Positions 1-6,069 of a stretch of 14,753 nucleotides of DNA are shown piece after piece. This stretch comes from Gemmatimonadota bacterium (lineage in GTDB: Bacteria; Gemmatimonadota; Gemmatimonadetes; Gemmatimonadales; GWC2-71-9). Below the pieces are notes generated by a model. The model made no database searches and was not told the origin of the DNA. It worked only from the letters and a program-made list of their open reading frames with translations. Position 1 is the first letter of the stretch, and every line of letters starts with the position of its first letter. A program made the translations under genes and the position numbers. The DNA lies in contig JANYAG010000022.1 in the NCBI GenBank assembly GCA_025361465.1, forward strand, positions 1 through 14,753, written 5' to 3'.

Positions 1-206
1 CTGAGTGCACGCAGATTGGCGACCACGGCGTCGGGCGCCGTGAACTCGCACACGATATCCGCCTGACCGAGCCGAGCCGCCGTGATGCCGCCCGCCTCGC
101 GGTTCTCGTCGAGGCCGAGCATGGCGATCACCTCGTCGCCCGCGGTCGCGGCTTCGGCGGCGATCGCGCGGGCCATCCGCCCGTCGCCGACAATCGCAAG
201 CTTCAC
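1..206 (-). CDS. dapB: 4-hydroxy-tetrahydrodipicolinate reductase, N-terminal part (cut by window edge)
   Basis: Only the first 68 codons are present. The translation starts VKLAIVGDGRMARAIAAEA, a Rossmann nucleotide-binding start with the G-x-G-R-M pattern seen in DapB. About 35 residues later comes ADIVCEFTAPDAVVANL, which matches the DapB stretch leading to the substrate-proximal F-T/S-x-P motif. DapB is a cytoplasmic enzyme that reduces hydroxy-tetrahydrodipicolinate with NAD(P)H on the way to diaminopimelate and lysine. The GTG start overlaps the lysC stop by four bases (GTGA). A strong ribosome binding site, GGGGAGG, lies four bases upstream inside lysC, so start choice is well supported. 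Being third after a deacylase and aspartate kinase fits the assignment. The catalytic domain lies outside the window, so another NAD-binding reductase is not fully excluded. Confidence 0.8.
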   Translation of the reverse strand, partial: MKLAIVGDGRMARAIAAEAATAGDEVIAMLGLDENREAGGITAARLGQADIVCEFTAPDAVVANLRAL

Positions 207-1552
207 GTCGCCTCCCCGAAGAACTCCCGATGCAATTCCCGGACGACCTTGGCCCCGTCTTCCTCCCGCACCACGAAGGTGAGGTTCGTCGCGGAGGCGC
301 CTTGCGAGATCATCTCGATGTTGACATCCGCGACCGCGGAATAGACCCGCCCCGCGATCCCGGCGGTTTCACGGATCGCGCTGCCCACGACGGCCACCAC
401 CCCGCGCCCGGAGTGCAGCCACACCTCTCCGATGGTGCGCAGCTCGGCGGCTGCGGACTCCATCCGGCGGGCATCGTCAACGGTAAGTGACACGCTCACC
501 TCGCTGGTGGCCAGCACGTCGACGACGATCTCGTGGCGCTCGAAGATCTCGAAGATCTGCCGCAGGAAGCCGAACGCGCCCAGCATCCGCGGCGCCCGGA
601 TCTGCACCACCGTGACGCCACGCTTGAACGAGATCGAACGCACGGTGCCATGATCCCCCGGCCCGCGGTCGGCCGAGATCCAGGTTCCAGCCTGCTCCGC
701 CGCGAAGGTGTTGCGAATCTGGATCGGGATCCCCGCCTCCACCAACGGCAACTGGGTGGCGGGGTGCAGGACCTTGGCCCCGAACGCGGAGAGCTCTGCC
801 GCCTCGTCGTAGGTGGCATGCGTGACCAGCCGGGCGGACGGGACGATTCTCGGATCGGCGGTCATCAGTCCGTCGACATCGGTCCAGATTTCGACCCGGT
901 CGACTTGCAGGGCTGCTCCCAGCAGCGCGGCGGTGAAATCGGAGCCGCCCCGACCAAGGGTCGTCGTGCGGCCATCGGCGGTGCGGCCGATGAAGCCCTG
1001 CGTAACCACGATGGCCCCGCCATGCACCAGGGGGAGGAGGAAGTCACGTGCATTGGTGCGCAGCACCGACATGGCGGGGATCGCCCCACCGAATCGATCG
1101 TCGGTCCGGAGGACCAGGCGCGCGTCGAACCACTCGGCGGGAAGTCGTACCGCGGCAAGCGCAGCCGTCACCAGGCGGGAGCTCAGCAGCTCGCCCATCG
1201 CCAGCAGCTGGTCCCGATCGGCGGGCGTGAATCGGCGGCCGAGACGCCGACCGACCAGTTCGCGCAATTCCTGGAATTGCCCGTCCAATGCGGCCTCCAC
1301 CTGCGGCGAGACGCCAAGGTCGCCGGCCACCTCGTCGTGGCGGCGCTCGAGCGCCTGCACCGCCGCGTCCAGTCGGCTGGCATCCCCCGCGGTCGCCAGC
1401 CCTTCGAGCGCGAGCAAGGCGTCGGTCACCTTGGCGAGAGCGGACACCACCACGATCGGCGACTCCGCTCGGCTGCTGAGCACGGCCTGAGCCGTCTTCC
1501 GGATTGCGTCGGCAGTGCCGACCGATGTGCCGCCGAACTTCATGACGATCAT
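203..1552 (-). CDS. lysC: Aspartate kinase (monofunctional, two ACT domains)
   Basis: This enzyme phosphorylates aspartate, the committed step to lysine/DAP, methionine and threonine, in the cytoplasm. The 449 residues open with MIVMKFGGTSV, the amino-acid-kinase signature that binds substrate and phosphate. TLGRGGSDFTAALLG follows near residue 200, and EIWTDVDGLMTADPRIV is the ADP/aspartate site. Next comes FGAKVLHPATQLPLVEAGIP, typical of aspartokinases. The last 140 or so residues form two ACT domains, the usual site of lysine feedback inhibition. Length equals the monofunctional LysC class, and there is no fused homoserine dehydrogenase. The ATG overlaps the upstream deacylase stop as ATGA and no good Shine-Dalgarno is visible, so translation is probably coupled. 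A second in-frame ATG at 1543 is an alternative start. dapB follows with another four-base overlap. Confidence 0.96.
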   Translation of the reverse strand: MIVMKFGGTSVGTADAIRKTAQAVLSSRAESPIVVVSALAKVTDALLALEGLATAGDASRLDAAVQALERRHDEVAGDLGVSPQVEAALDGQFQELRELVGRRLGRRFTPADRDQLLAMGELLSSRLVTAALAAVRLPAEWFDARLVLRTDDRFGGAIPAMSVLRTNARDFLLPLVHGGAIVVTQGFIGRTADGRTTTLGRGGSDFTAALLGAALQVDRVEIWTDVDGLMTADPRIVPSARLVTHATYDEAAELSAFGAKVLHPATQLPLVEAGIPIQIRNTFAAEQAGTWISADRGPGDHGTVRSISFKRGVTVVQIRAPRMLGAFGFLRQIFEIFERHEIVVDVLATSEVSVSLTVDDARRMESAAAELRTIGEVWLHSGRGVVAVVGSAIRETAGIAGRVYSAVADVNIEMISQGASATNLTFVVREEDGAKVVRELHREFFGEAT

Positions 1553-2553
1553 GACGTCACACGGGCGAGGAGTGTGCGAGCAAGCTGTTCATAGCGATCG
1601 ACCCCGTCGAGTAACGCCTGCTTGGTAAGGTACTCACCGTCCGTATGTGCCACGTGAATCGATCCCGGACCGAGCTGGTACCCACCGCCCCAGGCGCCAA
1701 AGAACGGCAGGTCTGACGCAAACGCCACCGCGGTCTCGTCCCAACCCGGCAACGAAGGGGCGCGGTGGGCGGGGATTTCGAGCGGGAAATCCACCGCGAC
1801 ATTCCCGCCGGCGGCCTGGACCACGGCCGCGCGAATCGGCGCACCATCGCCCACCAGCCGGATCAGCAGTTCGGCGCTGGCACTGGGTGCCAGCACGTTG
1901 GGAGCGGCACCGCCATAAATCCGTCCGATGTTGAGCGTCGAGCGGCCCAGCAACGGATCGACCGGCAAGTCGATGCGCCGAATGCGTTCGAGCGCGTCGA
2001 GCAGGTGATTGATCGCCGACTCGCCGAGCTCGGGATAGCCCGAGTGCGCGGCGCGCCCCGATGCCGTGAGCGTGATGCGCAGCGCCCCTTTCTGGGCGAT
2101 CACCAGCCGGTTCTCGGTCGGTTCGCCGTTGATCAGGAAGCGCCCCTTCGGCTGCAACCGGTCCGCGGCGCGCGCGCCATCGGAACCATCTTCCTCTCCC
2201 ACCACGAACAACAGCGCCACGCGATCTTCCCCACCGTCATGCAGCCGCTCCGCCGCCGCGACCATCGCCGCGGCCAGCCCCTTGGCGTCGCAGGACCCCC
2301 GGCCGTACAGCGTGGCAGCATCTTCGCGAAATGGCACGTCCGGGGGGACGGTGTCGAGGTGGGTGGACAACACAACCACTGGGGTGCCGCGTCGTGCATA
2401 GAGGTTGTCACGCCCGGCCGTCACCGTCTGGCGCTCCACGGAGTACCCCAGCCCGACGAGATATTCGGCCAGCCAGGCACACACCGCCTGTTCGTGGCCG
2501 GTGGGCGACGGAATCACCAGGAGTTGTCGAGTGAGATCCACGGGATCGATCAT
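1549..2553 (-). CDS. M20-family zinc deacylase (succinyl-DAP desuccinylase / acetylornithine or acetyl-lysine deacetylase-like)
   Basis: A 334-residue M20 metallohydrolase with the full two-metal set. Visible are H65 and D67 in STHLDTVPPD, bridging D89 in GRGSCDAKG, catalytic E120 with E121 in GEEDG, E144 in NGEPTEN, and H303 in AHTDGEYL near the C-terminus. The family removes acyl groups from amino nitrogens in lysine or arginine synthesis. Position ahead of lysC and dapB points to the DAP/lysine route, making DapE or LysK more likely than a general peptidase. Substrate cannot be fixed from sequence, so no symbol is given. The reading frame also has a TTG 30 bases upstream (2583). I chose the ATG at 2553 because homology begins at VDLTRQLL and AGGG lies six bases before it. 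The protein is somewhat shorter than classical DapE (about 375 residues). Confidence 0.88.
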   Translation of the reverse strand: MIDPVDLTRQLLVIPSPTGHEQAVCAWLAEYLVGLGYSVERQTVTAGRDNLYARRGTPVVVLSTHLDTVPPDVPFREDAATLYGRGSCDAKGLAAAMVAAAERLHDGGEDRVALLFVVGEEDGSDGARAADRLQPKGRFLINGEPTENRLVIAQKGALRITLTASGRAAHSGYPELGESAINHLLDALERIRRIDLPVDPLLGRSTLNIGRIYGGAAPNVLAPSASAELLIRLVGDGAPIRAAVVQAAGGNVAVDFPLEIPAHRAPSLPGWDETAVAFASDLPFFGAWGGGYQLGPGSIHVAHTDGEYLTKQALLDGVDRYEQLARTLLARVTS

Positions 2554-2617
2554 GAAAAACCCTAGCGGAAGCTCCCCTGCCAAACAAGCGGGATGGGGTC
2601 GCTCCGGCCTGCCCCCT

Positions 2618-2646
2618 TTCGTCGCAAGCCCACCGGTCCGTAACTT
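2618..2646 (+). promoter_or_regulatory. Weak candidate promoter for tRNA-Ser(UGA)
   Basis: A TAACTT hexamer at 2641-2646 sits nine bases before the mature tRNA 5' end, at the right distance for a -10 element. The hexamer 17 bases upstream (TTCGTC) matches the -35 consensus poorly, so this is tentative. The 100-base divergent gap here must also hold the promoter of the leftward dapE-lysC-dapB unit, which I could not locate with confidence. Confidence 0.3.
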
Positions 2647-2655
2647 GGGGGTCGT

Positions 2656-2742
2656 GGCGTGGTGGCAGAGCGGTTGAATGCACCGGTCTTGAAAACCGGC
2701 GGGCCCGTAAGGGTCTCGTGAGTTCGAATCTCACCCACGCCG
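2656..2742 (+). tRNA. tRNA-Ser, anticodon TGA (reads UCA and related UCN codons)
   Basis: The sequence folds as a class II tRNA of 87 nt. The acceptor stem is GGCGTGG paired with CCACGCC, followed by discriminator G. The D arm uses GCA/TGC. The anticodon stem is CCGGT/ACCGG with loop CTTGAAA, giving anticodon TGA. A six-pair variable arm is closed by a GTAA loop, and the T arm is GTGAG-TTCGAAT-CTCAC. The long variable arm is the hallmark of serine tRNAs and agrees with the anticodon. CCA is not encoded (TCC follows), so it must be added after transcription. Confidence 0.97.
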
Positions 2743-2764
2743 TCCCTTCTCTCCCTTCACCCGG

Positions 2765-3508
2765 ATGGTCCCGATGCGTATCACACAGCTTCTCCTTCCC
2801 ATGATGGTGCTGGCCGCCCCACTGGCCGCCCAGGGATTCGAAGGAACCGTTACGGCCAGCATGGGAGCCGCCGACGGCACGGTTGGGGAGATGAAGTTCC
2901 TCGTCAAGGGCGATCAGACCTCGGTGGTGATGACCGGGGGCGCCAACATGGGCCCGATGGCCGGGGCGGAGATCAGGATCATCATGGACACCAAGGCGGG
3001 CAAGAGCACGATGCTGATCCCGCTGACTGGCGACATGGCTGCGCAGTTCGGTGCGATGGGCGGCGGCAACATGAAGGGCATCAAGCAGGTCGTCGACCTG
3101 CATCAGCTGGCCGGTCGCGGCCAGGCCGCCGACACCACCACGCCAGAGGTCAAGGCCCTCGGCACCTCGCAGACGATCGCCGGGCACAAATGCAACGACT
3201 TCGAGATCACCAGCAGGAAGGAAGTGACCCGAGTCTGCCTGAGCACCGACATGGGGACCTTCACGTTTCCGAGCATGGGTGGCGGACCCGGCGGCCGCGG
3301 ACGCGGCGCGGCCGGTTCGCCCAGCTGGACCCGCTTGATGGCCAGCCATCCCGGGTATCCCCTCAAGGTCTGGACCACCGATGGAAAGGTGAGCTTCGAA
3401 GTCACCAAGATTGAGAAGGGGAACGTCCCGGCGAGCGCGTTCGAGATCCCGGAAGGCTACATGGATCTCGGCGGCATGATGGGCGGTCGCGGCCGCGGCG
3501 GGAACTGA
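2765..3508 (+). CDS. Secreted DUF4412-like protein of unknown function
   Basis: A 247-residue protein with a clear signal peptide: a positive start (MRITQ), a hydrophobic core LLLPMMVLAAPL and a cleavage-like AAQG near residue 23. The mature part begins FEGTVTASM, continues with MKFLVKGDQTSVVM and later has TIAGHKCNDFEIT. This beta-rich pattern resembles the DUF4412 family, whose role is unknown. It is probably periplasmic or surface-associated. The protein is rich in methionine and glycine, and the C-terminus is a basic Gly/Arg tail (GGRGRGGN). Two ATGs compete: 2765 and 2774. Neither has a recognisable Shine-Dalgarno, and the shorter form gives the more typical signal-peptide start. The gene begins only 22 bases after tRNA-Ser(UGA), suggesting it is transcribed from the tRNA promoter. 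The lipoprotein gene follows 11 bases downstream. Confidence 0.8.
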   Translation: MVPMRITQLLLPMMVLAAPLAAQGFEGTVTASMGAADGTVGEMKFLVKGDQTSVVMTGGANMGPMAGAEIRIIMDTKAGKSTMLIPLTGDMAAQFGAMGGGNMKGIKQVVDLHQLAGRGQAADTTTPEVKALGTSQTIAGHKCNDFEITSRKEVTRVCLSTDMGTFTFPSMGGGPGGRGRGAAGSPSWTRLMASHPGYPLKVWTTDGKVSFEVTKIEKGNVPASAFEIPEGYMDLGGMMGGRGRGGN

Positions 3509-3519
3509 TCGCTCGCGGC

Positions 3520-4434
3520 ATGCCACGCGCTACCCTCACCGTGATCGCCGCCCTGGCGATCACGGTTGCTTGTGGGGCCAGAACTGCGGCGCCCCCGGCG
3601 GCGGCGGCGCCGTTCGTTGATCCTGAAGGCCGTCCCGTGACCATCGCGCCCCTGCCGGTGCACCGCATCGTCTCCACGATGCAGACCGCGACCGAATGGC
3701 TGGTCGCGCTTGGCGCCGGGAGCCGGCTCGTCGCGCGCACCGCATTTGACCGGCAATCCGAACTAGCCTCCCTGCCATCGATCGGTGGCGGACTCGATCC
3801 ATCGCCAGAAGCGGTCGCCGCGCTTCGCCCCGACATCGTCATTGGTTGGCGAAACCGATCGTCGTCCGATCTGCTGCGCGCACTGGCCCCCTTCCACATC
3901 CCGGTGGTGTCGTTCGAGACCACCGACACCAGCGACATCTTCCTTAATCTCCGCCGACTCGGGGTCATGGTCGGTGCCGAGGGGAAAGCTGACTCACTGG
4001 CCGAACAGCTGCGGAGCGACCTCCGGACGATCCAGGCCGACGCGTGCCCCAATGGCCCTGCCAAGGCCCCGACGGTGTTTCTCGAGGTCGGCACCGATCC
4101 GCCGATGACAACGGGTGGTGCGACCTGGATGAACACCATCCTTGGGGTCACCTGCCTCAGGAATCTCTTTGGCGACCTGGCAGGCAGCTGGCCCACCGTA
4201 TCGCTCGAGGCCATCGCCGCCCGGAACCCGGACTGGATCCTCACGTCTCGCGGACCTGCCCCCGGCGCGCGCCTGGCGGAGCTGCGGTCGAAGGCCGGCT
4301 GGCGCGACCTCCCCGCGGTGAAGGCGGGCCGGATCATCGAGATTCCCGCCGATCTCTTCGCGCGCGGTGGCCCGACGATCGCCGAGGCCGCGCGGGCGAT
4401 TGTGGCCTCGCGGCGGGCGGCCCCGGGGCACTAG
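3520..4434 (+). CDS. Periplasmic binding lipoprotein, cobalamin/iron-siderophore (BtuF/FhuD-like) family
   Basis: A 304-residue substrate-binding protein of the helical-backbone class (Pfam PF01497 type). The N-terminus MPRATLTVIAALAITVAC ends in a lipobox-like TVAC with Cys18 as probable lipidation site, then an Ala/Pro-rich linker. The mature domain shows VHRIVSTMQTATEWLVALGAGSR, then LPSIGGGLDPSPEAVAALRPDIVIGW. Those two stretches are the family's typical first lobe and hinge. The second lobe includes WPTVSLEAIAARNPDWIL and DLPAVKAGRII. Such proteins deliver vitamin B12, heme or ferric siderophores to an ABC importer, but no permease or ATPase gene lies in this window, so substrate is unknown. 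It follows the DUF4412-like gene by 11 bases and is probably co-transcribed. No strong ribosome binding site precedes the ATG. Confidence 0.9.
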   Translation: MPRATLTVIAALAITVACGARTAAPPAAAAPFVDPEGRPVTIAPLPVHRIVSTMQTATEWLVALGAGSRLVARTAFDRQSELASLPSIGGGLDPSPEAVAALRPDIVIGWRNRSSSDLLRALAPFHIPVVSFETTDTSDIFLNLRRLGVMVGAEGKADSLAEQLRSDLRTIQADACPNGPAKAPTVFLEVGTDPPMTTGGATWMNTILGVTCLRNLFGDLAGSWPTVSLEAIAARNPDWILTSRGPAPGARLAELRSKAGWRDLPAVKAGRIIEIPADLFARGGPTIAEAARAIVASRRAAPGH

Positions 4435-4448
4435 CCGCCGGGTTCGGG

Positions 4449-4477
4449 ATGACAGACCGGGAGGGGGCCGCTATCTT
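4449..4477 (+). promoter_or_regulatory. Sigma-70-type promoter of tRNA-Ser(GCU)
   Basis: A -35 element ATGACA (4449-4454, five of six consensus bases) and a -10 element TATCTT (4472-4477, four of six) are separated by exactly 17 bases. The expected start point near 4484 is a few bases before the mature tRNA 5' end at 4490. The element lies right after the lipoprotein stop codon, so this tRNA has its own promoter. Confidence 0.65.
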
Positions 4478-4489
4478 TTCCCGGCCGAA

Positions 4490-4580
4490 GGAGCGATGGC
4501 CGAGTGGCTGAAGGCGGCGGTTTGCTAAACCGTTTTAGGTGGGTAACCGCCTAACGAGGGTTCGAATCCCTCTCGCTCCG
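4490..4580 (+). tRNA. tRNA-Ser, anticodon GCT (reads AGC/AGU codons)
   Basis: A class II tRNA of 91 nt. The acceptor stem GGAGCGA pairs with TCGCTCC, with discriminator G. The D arm GCC/GGC encloses GAGTGGCTGAA. The anticodon stem GCGGT/ACCGT (one G-T pair) carries the loop TTGCTAA with anticodon GCT. The variable arm TTAGGTGG/CCGCCTAA is eight pairs with a GTAA loop. The T arm is GAGGG-TTCGAAT-CCCTC. No CCA is encoded (TGC follows). It is the second serine tRNA within 2 kb, for the other serine codon box. Confidence 0.97.
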
Positions 4581-4584
4581 TGCA

Positions 4585-4626
4585 AGTCATGAGTCGTGAG
4601 TCATGAATCATGATTCACGACTCTTG
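4585..4626 (+). repeat. Degenerate heptamer tandem repeat forming a palindrome
   Basis: Six back-to-back 7-base units with consensus close to ARTCATG run from 4585 to 4626; units one and three are identical (AGTCATG) and the last two diverge. The array is also a near-perfect inverted repeat: the 16-base arms 4591-4606 and 4608-4623 match except for one position, which is a G-U pair in RNA. It is AT-rich compared with its surroundings. It lies immediately after tRNA-Ser(GCU) and before gltX. Confidence 0.8.
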
Positions 4627-4632
4627 GTTTTT
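4591..4632 (+). terminator. Possible intrinsic terminator between tRNA-Ser(GCU) and gltX
   Basis: The palindrome 4591-4623 would form a long RNA stem (about 14 usable pairs with a tight loop), followed after four bases by five T residues at 4628-4632. The layout resembles a Rho-independent terminator for the tRNA transcript. The stem is less GC-rich than usual and the T run is short and offset, so attenuation or 3'-end processing is equally possible. Confidence 0.4.
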
Positions 4633-4650
4633 CTCCCCATCGAGCTGCCA

Positions 4651-6069
4651 ATGACCAAGCCGCGTATCCGCTTTGCGCCCTCTCCCACCGGGTACCTCCA
4701 CGTCGGCGGCGCTCGGACCGCGCTCTTCAACTGGCTGTTCGCCCGGCGGTACGGCGGAGTCTTCGTGCTGCGGATCGAGGACACCGACAAGGAGCGCAGT
4801 ACGGACGCGCACACGCAGGTGATCCTCGATGGGCTTCGCTGGCTCGGCATCACCTGGGACGAAGGACCGTATTTCCAGGGCAGCTACGCCGACCGCCACC
4901 GCGCCGACGCGGAGCGGTTGCTCGCTTCCGGACACGCCTACAGGGATTTCCTGACCGCCGAGGAACTCGACGCCGAGCGGGCCCGGGTCAAGGCCCGCGG
5001 GGGCGTCTTCCGCTACCACCGCGCGGGTATGGAGCTGCCGGCCGACGAGCAGGCCCGACGCGAGGCAGCCGGGATGCCGTACGCCATCCGCTTCGCGATG
5101 CCCGAGGGGGAGATCGCGTGGGACGATGCGGTGCATGGCAGGATCTCGTGGCAAGGCGGCGACCTGGACGACTTCATCATCCTCCGGTCCGACGGTTCGG
5201 CGATCTACAACATGGCCGTCGTCTCCGACGACATCGCCATGAGCATCACCCACGTGCTGCGTGGTGACGATCACGTCTCCAACACCCCGAAACAGATTGC
5301 CCTGTATCGTGCCCTGGGCCACGAACCGCCGATCTTCGGCCACGTGCCGATGATCCTCGGCCTCGACGGCAAGAAGTTGTCGAAGCGGCATGGGGCGACC
5401 GCTGTCGGCGACTATCAGGACATGGGCATCCTTCCCGAGGCGATGCGCAACTTCCTGGCGCTCCTGGGCTGGTCACCGGGCGGCGATCGCGAGATTCTGA
5501 CCCAGGCGGAGTTGAGCAACGAGTTCTCGCTCGAGCAGATCCAGTCGAAACCGGCCGTGTTCGACACCACCAAGCTCGAGTGGATGAATGGCCAGTACCT
5601 TTCGGCAATGGCTGCGTCGGAGCTGCTCCCCGCGGTGCAGCGCCAGCTCGAGCGGATGGGAATCGCAACCGGCGATCGCAACCTGTCGCCAGTCATCGAT
5701 GCGGTGAAGACCCGCTCGCGCACCATCCTGCATGTGGCCGAGCAGGTGGCGGTGCGGGTCGATGCGTCGCGAATCGTCCGGGATGAGAAGGGGGCGGCTC
5801 TGGTCGCGAAGATGGGCGACCGCTTCGCGGCCAACCTGCGGCTCGATCATGGGGCGCTGCAACGCATTCCCGATTTCGACTGGTTGCCGCCTGCGCTCGA
5901 AGGCGCGCTGCGGACCGTGGCCGAGGCCAACGGTCTCAAACTCGGCGACGTGATGCAGCCGGTGCGCGTGGCGTTGACCGGCGGCACGGTGTCAGAGCCG
6001 GTGCACGAACTGCTCGCGGTGGTAGGACGCGAGGAGAGCTTGCGACGGATCAGCGCCGCAGCGTCTTGA
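4651..6069 (+). CDS. gltX: Glutamyl-tRNA synthetase
   Basis: This class I synthetase charges tRNA-Glu in the cytoplasm. The 472-residue protein starts MTKPRIRFAPSPTGYLHVGG, containing the HIGH-type motif (HVGG, residues 17-20). KLSKR at 242-246 is the KMSKS-type loop. The stretch MSITHVLRGDDHVSNTPKQI is the GlxRS signature near residue 200, and the anticodon-binding helical domain fills the C-terminal third. The zinc-binding cysteines of the E. coli enzyme are absent (AYRDFLTAEEL in that place), as in many zinc-free bacterial GluRS. The frame is open upstream to an ATG at 4603, but that codon lies inside the heptamer repeat and the extra 16 residues do not fit the family, so 4651 is preferred; only a weak GAG precedes it. 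Whether it also charges tRNA-Gln cannot be told. Its end overlaps the convergent M28 peptidase gene by 20 bases. Confidence 0.97.
   Translation: MTKPRIRFAPSPTGYLHVGGARTALFNWLFARRYGGVFVLRIEDTDKERSTDAHTQVILDGLRWLGITWDEGPYFQGSYADRHRADAERLLASGHAYRDFLTAEELDAERARVKARGGVFRYHRAGMELPADEQARREAAGMPYAIRFAMPEGEIAWDDAVHGRISWQGGDLDDFIILRSDGSAIYNMAVVSDDIAMSITHVLRGDDHVSNTPKQIALYRALGHEPPIFGHVPMILGLDGKKLSKRHGATAVGDYQDMGILPEAMRNFLALLGWSPGGDREILTQAELSNEFSLEQIQSKPAVFDTTKLEWMNGQYLSAMAASELLPAVQRQLERMGIATGDRNLSPVIDAVKTRSRTILHVAEQVAVRVDASRIVRDEKGAALVAKMGDRFAANLRLDHGALQRIPDFDWLPPALEGALRTVAEANGLKLGDVMQPVRVALTGGTVSEPVHELLAVVGREESLRRISAAAS

Noticed and set aside
533..1594. 353-codon open frame on the plus strand opposite lysC
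   Set aside because: Antisense to aspartate kinase with all motifs present; the product is Arg/Gly/His-rich without recognisable features.
2408..3526. 372-codon open frame on the minus strand spanning the tRNA and the DUF4412-like gene
   Set aside because: It runs through tRNA-Ser(UGA) and the dapE-like 5' end in the wrong frame, so it cannot be a real gene alongside them.
3402..4337. 311-codon open frame on the minus strand opposite the binding lipoprotein
   Set aside because: Serine/arginine-rich shadow of a gene with a clear signal peptide and family pattern on the plus strand.
2656..4580. Integrative element between the two serine tRNAs
   Set aside because: No integrase, no direct repeat of a tRNA 3' end and no shift in base composition were seen, so there is no support for mobility.
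4603..4650. Upstream extension of gltX from the ATG at 4603
   Set aside because: The ATG is part of the heptamer palindrome, the added 16 residues do not match GluRS N-termini, and the family start pattern begins at 4651.
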